Assembly (NCBI GenBank): GCA_009767595.1
Contig: VSDK01002022.1
Span: 1 to 64,000, forward strand
Source: Symbiodinium kawagutii
Taxonomy: Eukaryota; Sar; Dinophyceae; Suessiales; Symbiodiniaceae
Length of the DNA stretch: 64,000 bases
Reading direction: 5' to 3'
Positions within the stretch are counted from its first letter, which is position 1, and every line of letters starts with the position of its first letter. The position numbers were made by a program, and so were the translations under genes. The notes beneath the pieces are model-generated. The model searched no databases. It was given only the letters and a program-made list of their open reading frames with translations, and was not told the DNA's origin. Of the stretch, positions 27,701 through 42,000 are shown one piece after another.

Positions 27701-30700
27701 NNNNNNNNNNNNNNNNNNNNNNNNNNNNNNNNNNNNNNNNNNNNNNNNNNNNNNNNNNNNNNNNNNNNNNNNNNNNNNNNNNNNNNNNNNNNNNNNNNNN
27801 NNNNNNNNNNNNNNNNNNNNNNNNNNNNNNNNNNNNNNNNNNNNNNNNNNNNNNNNNNNTTTGAGCCTTATGGCATCAAAGTATGCTCTTAATCTCATGC
27901 ATGTACCCGAGGGTTAAATCCAGTTCAAAATAAAAACAAGGGGGGGGGGCCTGAAGGAACCTGGATCATATATGGCCCAAAAGGATGGAACAAACATTCA
28001 TTTTAACCCATCAGCCAGCTAAAAGCCAACCAACCAGCAAGCCAGGCAACCAACCCCAGCAAGCGATCAACCAGCAACCAACCAACCGGCAAACCAACAA
28101 ACCAGTATACAGTATACAGTATACATTGGGTTGGCCCCCTCCCAGTTTCAAAATCAGCACCAGAAAACAGTTGCCAATTTCACCTGAAAAAATGGTAAAT
28201 TTGGCCAAAAGCTTTGTTTTTGTCGGAAATGTCTCGATTTGGGTCTCTACATCGGTAAAGGTTTCAGTTGCTTTGTTTGCTTTGCTTTACTTGCTTGATG
28301 CCTTGAATGAACCCGGTGACCTTTTTTGAAAATGCATGAATTTGCAGCGCTGGAAATGCACATCATGCTGCTGCAGACTTGAAGACTGCTGCCCGCGGAA
28401 AGGAACAACATGGTGCAGAGTTTGTGGACAAGGGTGTCCCTTTAAGCAGTTGGTTTGAATCAAAAACCAATTTTGAACGGCTATTCTGGTGCCCTCCAGG
28501 CCTGCCCACTGTTAGCGGAACAAGGGCTCTCCCAAAGTCTGCATTTATAATTGAGAATTGCTTGTTTGGTGTGCGTCAAAATTCAGTAAACTAATGTATA
28601 CTACCCTAGGTGGACAGTGAAATCAAACCCTGACCATGAAACATCGCCCTCCCCACATTTCAATGTTGAAGTGATTTCAGAAGGTCGGCGCGGATGGACA
28701 AAATATCGAACCCAAGACAACTCAGTGGCACATGGTGGATTGAGATTTGGGGTTTGGGGTATTTGTTTTCTTTCTTGGGTCGGGGTTGGATTTTTTGTCC
28801 ACCTACTGTATGTATGAATGTATTCATGTGTGCATAAGATTGGTTTCATTTGCAGGTCTTCCATTGCTGGCATGGGACATTTATTTGTATACATGTACTG
28901 CTATGATGCATTTGTATGTAGACAGTATTCTTAGCATAGACAAAGACACATGTATTCGTAGATGGGTAGTGGTTTGTTTGTTCACATATATGCATTTTCT
29001 CTAAGATGCGGATACTTCCAATCGCTAGATTTCCAAAGTAGCGCTGCCGATACTTTCGTTTGGTTTGGGGGTTCCCCTAGGACAATGGACGTACTATGAT
29101 CTATTCGTGCATAGCTACATATTTATTTTTATGTACACATCTATCATCATCTATATGCATATTTTTTAAAACAGGTATCTGTATATGTACGTACCCACGC
29201 GATGTGTACATCCATCAAAGCTGGATTCCTGGATGACCATCCCCTGACTTGGCACCAGGAGAACATGGCGAAGGATGGTAAGAAGGGCAGGAAGACCAAG
29301 CAGTGGGTGCTGGGCGGAGCGCCGGAGACTGGGAGACTCAATTTTTCCGCAGAAATGGGTGGAAGTAGATGGTCGTTTCTCAAGCAAGCTTGGGGATCCC
29401 CAAGTTATGGATGGCTTACTACTATGAACATGTATCAACGGTTAATAAACTCGACGATTGGGGGTACCCCATGACTTGAGAAACCATCATATCGTATATA
29501 TTTACGAATACATGGGAATCATCAGTCATCAGTACTTGGGCCGGTGTGGACCTCCATGGTCTTTGCAGTGCGCAGTGCGCGCAGTGCTCAGGGGAAGAGA
29601 GCGAGAGTCTCATCGAAGACTTCAAGGAGCATCACAGCGAAAGTTGCCGCCTCAGATGCTGCCAGAGATCGGGCTTCTCATTGTGACTAGGGGCCCAAGA
29701 AGGGCGAATGATGGCGAATAGTGGTTGATTTTCACAGAAAAATCTACATAGTCCTTGATAGCGGTTGCTTGATAGTTTGTTTCATGGTTAGTCGTAAGTT
29801 GGATGTCATCACTAAGGCTTATGACAGTTGGGTGATTATCCCAGTGATGTGAGGGTGTTTGAGAAGCCATGGCTGTCCAGTGACTCATGCTAAAGCTATA
29901 GATCAGTATGACCTGTTTTCATTATCGGAGGTGAGGGTACTATGAAATTGGGGAACACCCATGTAATAATGTATGCAAATTTGAACATGTCCAGAAAGGT
30001 ATGTTCACATGCAAAAGGATTATTTTTATGATTTCATGTATGTCACATGATGAATTCGGTGAGCTGGATTCATACCACGCAGTGCTGCAGTACAGAATGA
30101 TGTGCAGATGTATATCACATGTGGTACATATTTCTGGCATTACCATGTTTTTTCCAGAGATCTCAACATCCATGAATCAACCGGCACCTACAACTGCAAC
30201 GGGCACTGGATCCAGGCTCTGTACATTTCGAAATCACCATGAGTGCTGCCAAGCTCAAAGAAGCAGAAGCCGCTGGTTTGGTATGCTTTGCATGTTTCAC
30301 GGGCTCCCTGTTCTTGTGCATTCCATCCCCCACAGGTCCAAACCATGGTGTGAGCATGTGTGACCCGGCAGGAGCATCCCAATATAGTGTGGGTATTTGC
30401 AATGTTGAGCAATGAAGTAAATGGGTGAGGAGCAAAACCTCAGAAATACTTCTGTGCACCTTGCGAGGAGGTTATAGCTCCGGGGGTGGCATAGGACCTG
30501 AAGGTACTCATTTGTTGAGGTCATGATTTTTAACAAGATGTCACACGAGCTATTGTTTTTGCTGGTGTTTGTGGGCAAATGAACAGCTAGCTGAACCCCG
30601 CTGACAAATTGGTGATGAAACAAAGTAACACCCCGGCTAGATTTTTGTACCAAACAAGTCCTGGACAGGTAACGAGCCCCATCCTAATTGGAAAAACCCA

Positions 30701-33700
30701 GACAAACATTACAAAGTCCGTCGACCAAAAATCATATTTGATGAGCAGGAGCACGACCTTACAATTGCCTTCCAATACAATCCTTGTCCCGGTTACATGC
30801 AAAGAAACCTGCCAGTGAGGTGAGATCCAAAAACCATGCGAAACCAACTGTCCATCAGAAGCTGTTCATAAATCATGTCATTTCATTGCATGAAGCAGCA
30901 AAGGGGCGCTGTTGAATTTACAATTGGAAAAGATGGATTCAATTTGTTTGGCAGCTTGTTGTATGCAACCCACAGCCGGCCCTTTGCTGTTGGCTGGATC
31001 GAACATTGTTGAATGATTCTTGTTGCTCCTGAGCCTGTTTGTGGTATCACTTGTGAATCTGCTTTGCAATCACCAATGCCAATATCCATCAGAAACATTC
31101 ATATATCACCCGTACCCTGCTGGAAGCAAACAGGTCTTATGGATCCCCCAGTGCACGTCAGCGCACAACATGTTGGGTAGTATGATTCATACAATATTCT
31201 CAAAATAGGGAATACCCAGAAATGGCTGGTTCATTACTCCAAATGACTCCCTACTTTAATCTCATTGCAAGAAGCCACCATATGATTGTTGGGTTTTTTG
31301 TAATCGATTGAACCCAGTGCTGCTATGATTGTTGGTTGTTGGTTGTCATCGCTCAACAATTAGAGTTTTAGTAACTGCGGTTCCAATAGAGTTTGAAACT
31401 AATCCTGAAAGTTGTAAATAAGCTATGCTCTTGAATGTTTACGATTCCTAAATTTACATTAATGTTTCAATTGTTGTTTTGTTTTCCCAACTTTGTTGCC
31501 AACCTCAATGGTGTGAATGGCTTGGGAATTGATCAGAAGTAGAACTAAGCTGACCCAAGGAATCAGATTTCTGCTGGTTTTTTGCTTGATTGCTTTTCTT
31601 TCACGTGATTTTCCAGAAACCACTGTGAGCATTCATAGGCGATCACCGTGGCAAATATTTTCACATCCATTTCCTGCGAGCCCCCATGTGATCACCCCGA
31701 CAATTGTTACTCCTTTCTCAAGCTATTGACCCCCATGATTATGGTTTGTCGCTTACTATATTGTTTATAGTTGTCATCACTACACGTAGTTTGTATCATG
31801 TATTCTATCCATAGCATTGGCTTCTTAGCAACCTATGACCTATGCCTCAGCCATCCATGGCTCTCCATACTCAACCTGCCATGGTTCCCCGCCACTCGAG
31901 CTGCTGAAATTCTTCTGCCAGGAAAAGACCTTCAAGCTGAAGTCCTCGTTGTCCACGTCACTGGTTCCGCAAAGAAATCCCCCGGTTGTAGAACCACTCG
32001 GCAGTAGTAAGGCACGCCACTTCGTAGAAAAGAAACCGGTGGTAACCCCCAGGTCCCCAGCCAAACAGGGCCTCAAAAAGATATAAGTTATTGTCAACGG
32101 TTGGCAAACTCCTGCGAGTGACTCATGTTGCGTGCTCGATCATGATGAAACATGATTCGCAGTTCGCCATTAACATCCCTCAACCACGAAGAACAAATAA
32201 TTGACCAGTCTTGTCATTGTTGGTTAGACATGGCAACCCTTAACCCTTATATAATCATGAATCACCGATTAATCATGAATCATCGTGAATCACCTTGACC
32301 CTTGGTATATAATAATAAATCAATATCATCCACAAAAAGCGTCGTTCTCACCATGCTTGGGGTGCTCCAGTTGGCCACGATCCAGGTCCAACATGGTGCT
32401 ATTCGACGCTGAGGGAAGCTTGGCAGCCTACTGACCCTGATATGGGACAGAGATGATAATGAAACCATACGCAGCTTAGCGCTTAAGTGTTTGACATCCG
32501 CTGATTTACTACGATATTTTCGCCATGAGTAACTAATCATTCATCATCAACGTAAATCGGCTTTGCTTTTACCATCGTTAATTAACCACTATTCACGACT
32601 GGTAACCTCCAGTAAGTAGCCACAATCGTCTTCCGGCAATCCGGATTAATCTTTGGAGATCCCAGGGACCACTTTGAAGCACTATCAAAGAGCCAAAGCC
32701 CAGAAACTTGATTCTCTAGCTGGATGGTTGTTCTCTACGAGCCCACCCCATTGAGTCAAGGGCGTGCCAGGATGGTAGAACACAAAGAACCCCAAAATAG
32801 GGTAACAAAAAACAACTTAAAGTATAGATGTCTTCGGAAACTGGAGAAAACAATTCAGCAGAACCATCCGTTGATATCCATGCACCTATAGCCATGGTGG
32901 ACGCTAGCTGAACATGGTGGTTAATCTCTATTTGGCAAACTTCCAGCTGTGCTCAACAGCGATCAGTGCAGATCTATGGAGTTTGGACAACTCGGATGCC
33001 TCCGGCGAAGCACCAACTTAGGGGACCAGCGCCACGGTCAGCCCCAAACGGTGCCTGAAGGCCATAGCAAGTTTAATCTGGCTGGTGGTTAGGAGGGAGC
33101 TACCTGGAGCCAGGGGTATCCCTAGATACCTTTAAAGGGGGAGCGGTTTGGAGCTACCAGGAGTAGCCTAATCAAATGGTAGTATTAGGGACTCTGACTT
33201 CATGAGGACAATTTTCTGTGTGGCGGGACAAACAAGGATAAATGGCATGACTGATATTCGTACAACGAGACTTGACCATGGCATGTGGACAGCAATCCAA
33301 CAGATACCTGCTCTGATTTAATCTCTAAAAAATGTCTCTAATAAGGCAAAAAGAAAAGGCAATTTCTGAGCAGGGGGCAACGACTTGACTGTCCACAGCT
33401 CATCCAGGAAAGATTGCCAAATACAACACGGCCCTTGACATCCTCAAGGAATTCTGCCGTTTGAGGCCACAAAATTTGTCCAGATACCAGGGCCGCTGCA
33501 TGTGGAGGTTTAGTACCGTTGGCTTAGCTGCGCACCTCACTGTACCGTCTCATGTTGTGGCAACCTGCGAACAACGCCTCTGAACCATTCAGGATCATGG
33601 TTATTTTCAAGTTTTGCCCCATGGCTCGAGCGTACTTTGTTTGAGTTGCAGGCATAAACTTGACACCCGTTTCAGACGTCTCTTTGCTCCAGATATTCTT

Positions 33701-36008
33701 GGTGTGTATCTTGGGCGTCGAGACAGAGACCTGACCTTAAAATGGTGTCAGCAGTCCTACGCATGTGGCTTTCGCACATATGTTTGATGAAGCTCCAGTG
33801 AGTTTGCTGTCTTCTGATGAAAAGAGTAGTACAGAAAAGCTGTTTTCCAGGGTCTTTATTTATGTTTTTTGGTGAGAACTGGTATTTATCAACCCCCACA
33901 TTTGTTGGTTATCATCTATGAATATCAACCATTACCAACCAGATGTTTTCATGTGGTGGCACAAGCAAACATTTTTGGTGACGAACCCTATTTATCAACC
34001 ATGCAATGCCCTGAAATTCAATTCCATTGTCTTTGTGAAATCCGACAAATTCAATTTCCTTGTGTTATTTTGCCGCTTCATTCAATTTCTTTGTATTTTT
34101 GGAATCACCAAAATGCAATTCCCGTACGTTCTTGGAATCCCTGTAATTCTGTTCCGTTAGGTTTTGATGGTTTTTGGAATCTTCGAAATGCACTCCCTTC
34201 GTGTTTTGTTTTGATATCCCCGTAATTAAATTCACTTTTTGTTGAACCCCTGTCATTCAATTCCCTCGCATTTGTTGAATCCTGAGAATTCAATTCACCT
34301 GTGCTTTTGCAATCCCCAGAATTCATTTCCCTTATGCTGAACTTATGCTCTTGAAATCTCTAAAATTTGAGTCCCTTGTGTTTGTGAATTCCACGTGATT
34401 CTGTTCCCTTTTGCATTTGGAATCCCTGTAGTTCAATCCCCTTGTGTTTTTGCAATCCCCGTAATTCAATTTCCCTCGTGTTTTTGGAATCCCTGTAGTA
34501 TCCTGAGATTTAATTCCCTCGTGTTTTTTGGAATCCTCTCAATTCAATTTTTTGTGATCCTTTGTGCTTTTGGAATCCCTTAATTCAATTCCCGTATGTT
34601 CTTAGATTCCCCGTTCATTGCGGAATTGATTTGGGTGTTTGAAAATCCCGTGATTCAGTTCCCTTGTGTTTTTGGAATATCCGAAATTCACCCGAATTCA
34701 ATGCCCTTGTGTTTTTGAAAAATATAGTCAAACTTTCATTTCCGTATGTTTTGAACATTCCAGTTTTTCAATCCCCTGGTGTTCTTGAAATCACCGAAAT
34801 TCAATGTTTTTGGAATCCCCGCAATTCAATCGCCATACAGTATGTTTTGCAATCCCTGAAATTCAATTCCCTCATGTTTTCGAATTCAATGCCACTGTTT
34901 TTGAGATCTGTAAAATTGATGATTTTGAAATCCCTGAAATTCACTTCCCTGTGTGGCATCCCCGTAATTGAATTTCCTTGTGGTTTTTGGAATCCCGGAA
35001 TATCAATGCTTTTGTGTTGTTCAATTTCTTTGTGCTTTTCGAATCACTGTAATTCAAGTGCCCTGTCTTTTTGGAAGCCCCGAAATTCAATTCCCTTGTG
35101 TTTTTGGAATCTACTGTAATTCTTCTATGTTTTTGGAATCCCCGTATAATTCAACTTCTTTGGGTTTTTGCTTTCCCTGTAATGGATATTTTTGGAATCC
35201 CCGGAATTTAACGTGCTGCTTTTTCTAGAATCCTGTCATTAATTTTTCTAGTGTCTTTGAAAACCCCATGGCCATAGGTCATTGCCCTAATGTTTTTAGA
35301 AAACACCATAATTAGATTCCCTCACGCTTTTCGAGTCCCTAAATTCAATACCCTTGTGTTTTTGAATTTCAAAACTAATTTCCCTTGTGTTTTTGGAATT
35401 CGCAAAATTGAATGCGCGCAAGTGTGTCCGTTTTCCTACCTTTGGAAGTCTCCGAAATTCAATTCCCTTCTGTTTTGGAATCCCTGTAATTTAATTTCCT
35501 TGTGCTTGTGAAATCCCTGAGATTCAATTCTCTCGTGTTTTTGTAATCCCTGTAGTTCAATTCCCTTATGTTTTTGCAATTGCCGTGACTCCATAATATG
35601 TTTGCGAAGTCCCAGTGATTCAATTCCCTTGTGTTTTTGCTTTGCAATCCCTGTAGTTCAATTCCTTGGCAGCTCTGTGATTCGATTCCCTTCTGTTCTT
35701 GCTGAAATTCAGCTCCGTTGTATTTCTGGAATCCCCTAAATCCCTATAATTAAAGTCTGATTTCAGTAATATCAACCATTGCCTACTGATTTGTGTGGTT
35801 AATGTTCATTCGGTGATGACTGGGGCGTTTGCAGGCGACAGATGTACCAGAAGCGCAAGGACTACTTGGTGGCGAAGTTGACGTCCTTGGGCGGCCATTG
35901 CCCGTGTGTTTTGAGAGACAAATGGGCATGCCATGATCATGCGATTATGCAGGGTCAAATGCTCGGGGGGGTAAATGGATGGATGTGCACATGTGGCATT
36001 TTGTAGTC

Positions 36009-36060
<52 letters not shown>

Positions 36061-39000
36061 GTACAGTAACTATTCTTGGTCCAACATCCTTGACTTCCAT
36101 CGTGGTTCATATGGTCGTATCATGTTTTTTAAACATATACATGCAGGCCGCATAACTGTGCCCATAACACTCGTTTCATTCACTAGGGCCATTGCAGATT
36201 TGGAGGAACTGCCGTTTTGGGATAGAATCATACAGTCAGATTTAGATATCTACCTGGAACCTGAAACCTTCAGAAACAAGTGGCCGAAGATCACTTTGGT
36301 CTCAGAAGTGGACGTTTAGAAACATCAATTCCTCATCTATCAGCTTCTCCAAATGATTTCTTTACTGTACATGTTTTCCTTCAGTTTTGGAAGGGCACGA
36401 AACATAGGAACTCCCGTTGGGTTTCTTCAGACCTTGCATGAGCTGCGTAGGCACGTCACAAGGCAACATGTGGACTAAAAAATTAATTTCCGGCTGGCTG
36501 ACAGGTTTCGTTTGGAGAAGATTCCAACAATTTCTGACGGAAAATCACACAATTTGTGTCGCAGATGTGTCCAGTAGATCACCTAATTTGGAGCCGGTTG
36601 AAGTTGTACCCATGTTTCAAGCCACTAAGTGGAGCCCAAGCGTTCAGCAAGCATGCTTGTTTTCGCAGAGAATCCAAGAAGGATGAAGGTTCTTAAAGGT
36701 TCTACAGTTTGATGTCTCAAAACCATTTGACTTTGCATTTACTTTCCACGACTTCGAGTGAAGAGGGCCTTCCAAGTGGTGATTCCAAACTGGCAAAGTT
36801 TGACCAGCTTATTGCATACGTTCCGCTCATCATGAACCCAAACCTTCATCAACCTCGGCCGACGGATAGTCCTTTGATAACCCAACCAGATGATGATGCT
36901 AATACAAATCAATGCCTTCTACCCCCCCGAAAAAAATGAAAAACATGCATGGCTTGGGGGTCAGGTGTTACTTTCAGGGAAGAAAGAAGTGGCACGCTGT
37001 TGCGGGGCCACCAGGCGTGAGACGGAAATATTGAGCAACAAAGCGCGCTTCATTTTGATGGTCTCTTGCCTCAGCGCGGGTCAGCTTATGATGGATGATG
37101 GCCAAATATAAGCAACAATGATAGTATATACGAGAAGAAGACCAACAAAAGTCGGGCTATAATGAGCGATGATGGAATATGAGGAATTACTGACTGTCAA
37201 CTGGTTAGTTGTTTGTTGGTTCACTTGGATGGTTCCCTGTTAGGCTGGCTGGCTCATTTGTTGGTTGGCTAGTTGCTGCATTGGTGGGCTGTTCGGTTGG
37301 CTGTTGGGCTGGCTGGCTAGATACTGTACTTGGTTTGTTGCTTGGTTGCTTGATTGGTTTGTTGCTTGCTTGCTTGGTTGTTTGGCATGTTGATATTTTG
37401 GATTGCTGGATTGTTGTACGAGAATGATGTAGCTATCCAAGATTGAATAGTTGTACGCTACGCACCAACAATAGCAGGCCGCACTGGATCTACAAGGGTT
37501 CAATTGTAAGGCAGACCTTTTATCCCATGTTCATAGCGGTGACCTGATAGTGGGGAAAGTCTAGGTTTGGAGTGTAAGCTGGTACATCTGTCAACGCTGA
37601 CTCAACACAACTCTCTACCTGGTTTCATCTCCAGGGCCAGGGTCCTGCCACACAGACCCCATGGATCATTCTAAGCAATGTAAGCAGTCCTAGCTGTCGT
37701 TTTTGATGGTTCGAAGGAGAATCATTTCGTAATGGTAACTGCCACGAACCGTCATGAAGCATCATGCCGGATATGTGGTGGAGCACGGTTCGGGATGAGA
37801 AGTCAGAACAGATTTGTCAGCCAATCAGTTGGCTATTGGTCGTGTTTGAATGTATTTTGCTAAGTATGATCATTCAGACTTTCATGTATGCTGATTGTAT
37901 TTGCCAAATGTTGATTGCATTTGCACAATGATTGAGAATTGTATGACTCATTTTTGCTGATGACGGAAAGCGCTTGAGCGCTTGAAAGTTTTTACCGAAG
38001 GCTGGGGGGGGGGGGGGGGGGGGGGGCAGACTGATTTGCAGAAATTTTGGGTCAAAAATCGACGTTTTACCTGCACGAGAGCGCAATTTTGCAATTTCTT
38101 CGCGGGAAAGATTTTTGTTGGGTGGCCGGGGCCAAGTTGGGCGCCATGTTGGGGCATCAAGAGGCCATGTTTCGGACCATGTCGGGCCATGAAGGGGCCA
38201 TGTTGGGACAGAGTTTGGCCCATATACGGGTATGCAGGGGACATGTTGAGCCATGTTGGGACCGCCTTTGGTCCATATACGGGTATGCATGGGCCTTGTT
38301 GGGACAATCGCGCCTATGTTGGGACCATGTCGGCGCATGAAGGGGCTATCTTGGGCAATGTTGGCAAGCCTTTTTGGTCAGAAATGGACGTTCTACCTGC
38401 ACGAGAGCATAATTTTGCAATTTCTTCGCTGCAGCCATGTTGAGCTCGTTCTCGGGCCAAATTGGGCGCCATGTTGGGGTATCAACGGCCCATGTTTGGG
38501 ACCATTCGGACTATGTCGGGCCACGAAAGGACTATGTTGGGGGCCATGTTGGGACAGTCTTGCCCATATATGGTATGAAGGGGCCATGTTGGGACAGTTT
38601 TTGGCCCATATACGGGTATGCAGGGGCCATGTTGGGCCATGTTGGGACCGCCTTTGGCCCATATACGGGTATACATGGGCCTTGTTGGGACAATCGCGCC
38701 CATGTTGGGACCATGTCGGCGCATGACGGGGCTATCTTGGGCAATGTTGGCAAGCCTTTTTGGTCAGAAATGGACGTTCTACCTGCACGAGAACGTAATT
38801 TTGCAATTTCTTCGCTGCAGCCATGTTGGGCTCGTTCTCGGGCCAAATTCGGCGCCATGTTGGGGTATCAAGGGCCTATGTTTCGGACGATTCGGATTAT
38901 CTGGGGCCATGAAGGGGCCATGTTGGGGGCCATGTTGGGACAGTCTTTGGTCCGTATACGGGCATGGGCAGGCGAAAGGAGCGTGTTGCGACTGTCTTCC

Positions 39001-42000
39001 CACCATTATGGGCAGCCTGAAGGGGCCATGTTGGGCCATGTTGGGACAGTCTTTGGCCCATATACGGGGTATGCATGGGCCATGTTGGGCCATGTTGAGA
39101 CAATCTTTGGCCCGTACCAAGTCGCCATGTTGAGCCATACCGGTCGCTTGCTGAATCACGGTGCCAATTCGAACTGTTTGGGCCATCTTATTTGCAGCTA
39201 AGCGTGGTCAAAAATCGATGTTTTACTTGCACGAGACGGCAAATTCGCAATTTGTTTGTGGGACAGCTTTTTGTTGGCCGAAAGGGGCGTGTTGCGACTG
39301 TCCTCGCGCCATGTTGGACAGCATGTTGGGGCTCTAGGGCCCATGTTGGGACCATGTAGGGGCATGAAGGGGCCATCTTGGGCCATGTTGGGCTATGTTG
39401 GGACAGTCTTTGGCCCGTACACGCGCATGGGCAGTTTTGTAATTTCTTTGTGGGACAGCTTTTTGTCGGCCGAAAGGGGCGTGTTGCGACTGTCCTCGCG
39501 CCATGTTGGGCAGCATGTTGGGGACTCTAGGGCCATGTTGGGACCATGTCGGGGCATGAAGGGGCCATCTCGCGCCATGTTGGGATGGTGTTTGGCCCGT
39601 ATACGGGCGTGGGCACTTTTGCAATTTCTTTGTGGGACAGCTTCTTGCCATGTTGGGCAGCATGTTGGGGACTCTAGGGCCCATGTTGGGACCATGTAGG
39701 GGCATGAAGGGGCCATCTTGGGCCATGTATTTTTGTTGATCTCTGATGACAGAACCTCACCGGGAGGGATTGGTGGTTTCTTGGGCCATGAAATGCAAAA
39801 AGACTTACGTTGCGCGCTTTCCGTGATGTTCCAACCTGGTTTGCAGAATGATTGGTCGTATATTTCCGCTGCTGGCGATCCGAAAAGCGTCCCCAGCTCA
39901 GTGGCACCAGGGCGAGCTGGGTACGACCAGCTGTTCGTGCTGCCAAGGTGGTGAAAGGTGAGCTGGAGATCCGAAGGTTTGGAAGTGCCCGGCGTCACGT
40001 TCGAACCTGACACGTTGCTGTGAACTGATTATTTTCGCGGGGAAACCTATGGGGTATGTGGCAGTATTTCATTTTGGGACAGACCGACCCATTTGAGTGA
40101 GGTCATATACTGATCACCTTGCATTGCATAATGCTCTGAACCATGTCCGCACCCCCAAGTGGTTGAGCAGCGCGGAATGAAATTTAATGAGAGAGCCGCA
40201 AAGCAACGAGCAATTAATGAATCTCGGTGATGCAAATGATGGACATATCATCCGACAATCCCTCTCAACCTACCTGGTATACCGTTCAGTCTTCTCGCAA
40301 GCAATTTTGATCATTCAAGTTGCCAGGAAGAAGAAGGCAGATTTGCTCACAGAGTTGAAGAAGTTAAAGTTCACTCCGATGAGCGAACTTGAAGCTGGGA
40401 ATCAACGCAGAACGTCAAGTCATGGGATCAACTCTGAAATCGGAGGCTGAAATGCGCAGCTGCAACTATTGTCCATCCTACCCAGAAATCACCCAATTTG
40501 ATAAGTTGATTGATAAGCATGTTTGGAGGACGGTGGAGATCAAAAAGCAAAGCTGGAATGTGCCCGGAGAGTATGCGTTGTGCATCGCTTTGTTCTCTTT
40601 TATTTGGTGATATTTGGTACTGAATGAGTTTTTGTTATGTGTTTAATTTGATTTGAGTCCAGAGTCACTGTCACTTGTTCAGAATCTCACAATCATACAC
40701 GCAGAAAACAGCGTGACAAGGCATATAACATCAGAAGCCACAACCACCATGTTCTGAATGGTAGCAGCAATCATGATCATAGATCATTGTGTGCCCTTGA
40801 CTTTGTAGCCCTCAGATCTTTAGGTTCACTCCTTCTCTTCATTGCCCGGAAGCGCAGCGCCCCACTCTTTTTACCCAAGGATGCCATCATGAAGGGCAAG
40901 ACTGCGATTGAGGAGGTTCGGGGCATGAGTTCAGGAAGAGATTGAATATGCTGTTGATACTCTCTAATCGCATAGCAAAGTAGCCGTAGAGTAGCCATAG
41001 GAGGCAACAAGTGGTGGGTAGTCATAGGGTGTAGTCAGTAGCCAATCATTTGGAACGTACTGCACACGACTCTGATACTGTTGAATAAATCTGGTCAACC
41101 ACCTGAAGTTGCGGAAACGCAAGGAAACCGATGCCCCAAGTGCTGATGTTTGATGTTTTCCATCAACCATATCATTTGCCAATAAGCATATGACATTAAC
41201 ATTTTCTTCTCGTCAACATTGTGTTTCTTAGGTCTATTTAGTGAAGGTGAAAAGGTATTTATCAAAAAATATTGGTTACGATTGATTTGACCCTTCACAT
41301 CCCCCTGGTTCATCATCGAGGGGGGAGGGGGTGCAGCTGTGGCGGGCGGGGGGGGGGGGGGGGGGGGTGCGGCAGCAATTTTGCTTTGCCACCTGGAGCA
41401 GGCGCCGTTGGTTGGGGCTGGATGAGTTCTTTGATGGCTGCCGTTGGTTGACATGGGGAACCAGTGGCTGCCGGGCATGACATGTCTGTGATGCAGCCAT
41501 TTTCAGCCATGGGCAGAATGACATGACATGATCATGACATCATGACATCATGACATGATGACATCAGGAATCATCATCGATGATGACAATGGCTTATCAA
41601 TTCAATTCTCAGCCAGTGCCCTTGGACTGACTCTGTGGCAATTCACTTTAAACTTTCACAACTCAACTTAGTCAATCATTATAATTACCATTCATCCATC
41701 ATCCACTATATAGACTTAGATCCTCCAACTACTAATGAAGATCAGCCATCGTTCAACTTTAAACTGAAAATCTCATCACAGCTCACTTGTCACTCATCAT
41801 CACTTAAACTTTCATCATCTTTCATCCATCATGGACTCACCCACGGAGCCTCCCAGCGATCTTGGAGCCATGGAAATGGAGGAAATCCTTGAAGAGGAAC
41901 TGCATCCAGAGCCTCCACCTGTGCGGATTCCGATTGGCCTCAACCCGGAGAGACTTGTCTGAATTGATTCTGCTGGGATTTCCTTGGCTTGGATGTTGAC

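Noticed and set aside
27860..27882. FEPYGIK after the gap, weakly like the LFD..G segment of TOP2
   Set aside because: That segment is supplied in the right order by exon 28 at 32386.
27473..27892. Open frames crossing the 193-N gap
   Set aside because: Mostly N and low-complexity TACC sequence.
37209..37427. Hydrophobic 72-codon frame (W/L/G/V-rich)
   Set aside because: Produced by the GGTTGGCT tract.
38437..39201. 254-codon open frame, the longest compact frame in the 38-kb region
   Set aside because: Lies wholly in a satellite; the peptide only repeats GAMLG, GPYTGYA-like units and equally long frames exist on the other strand.
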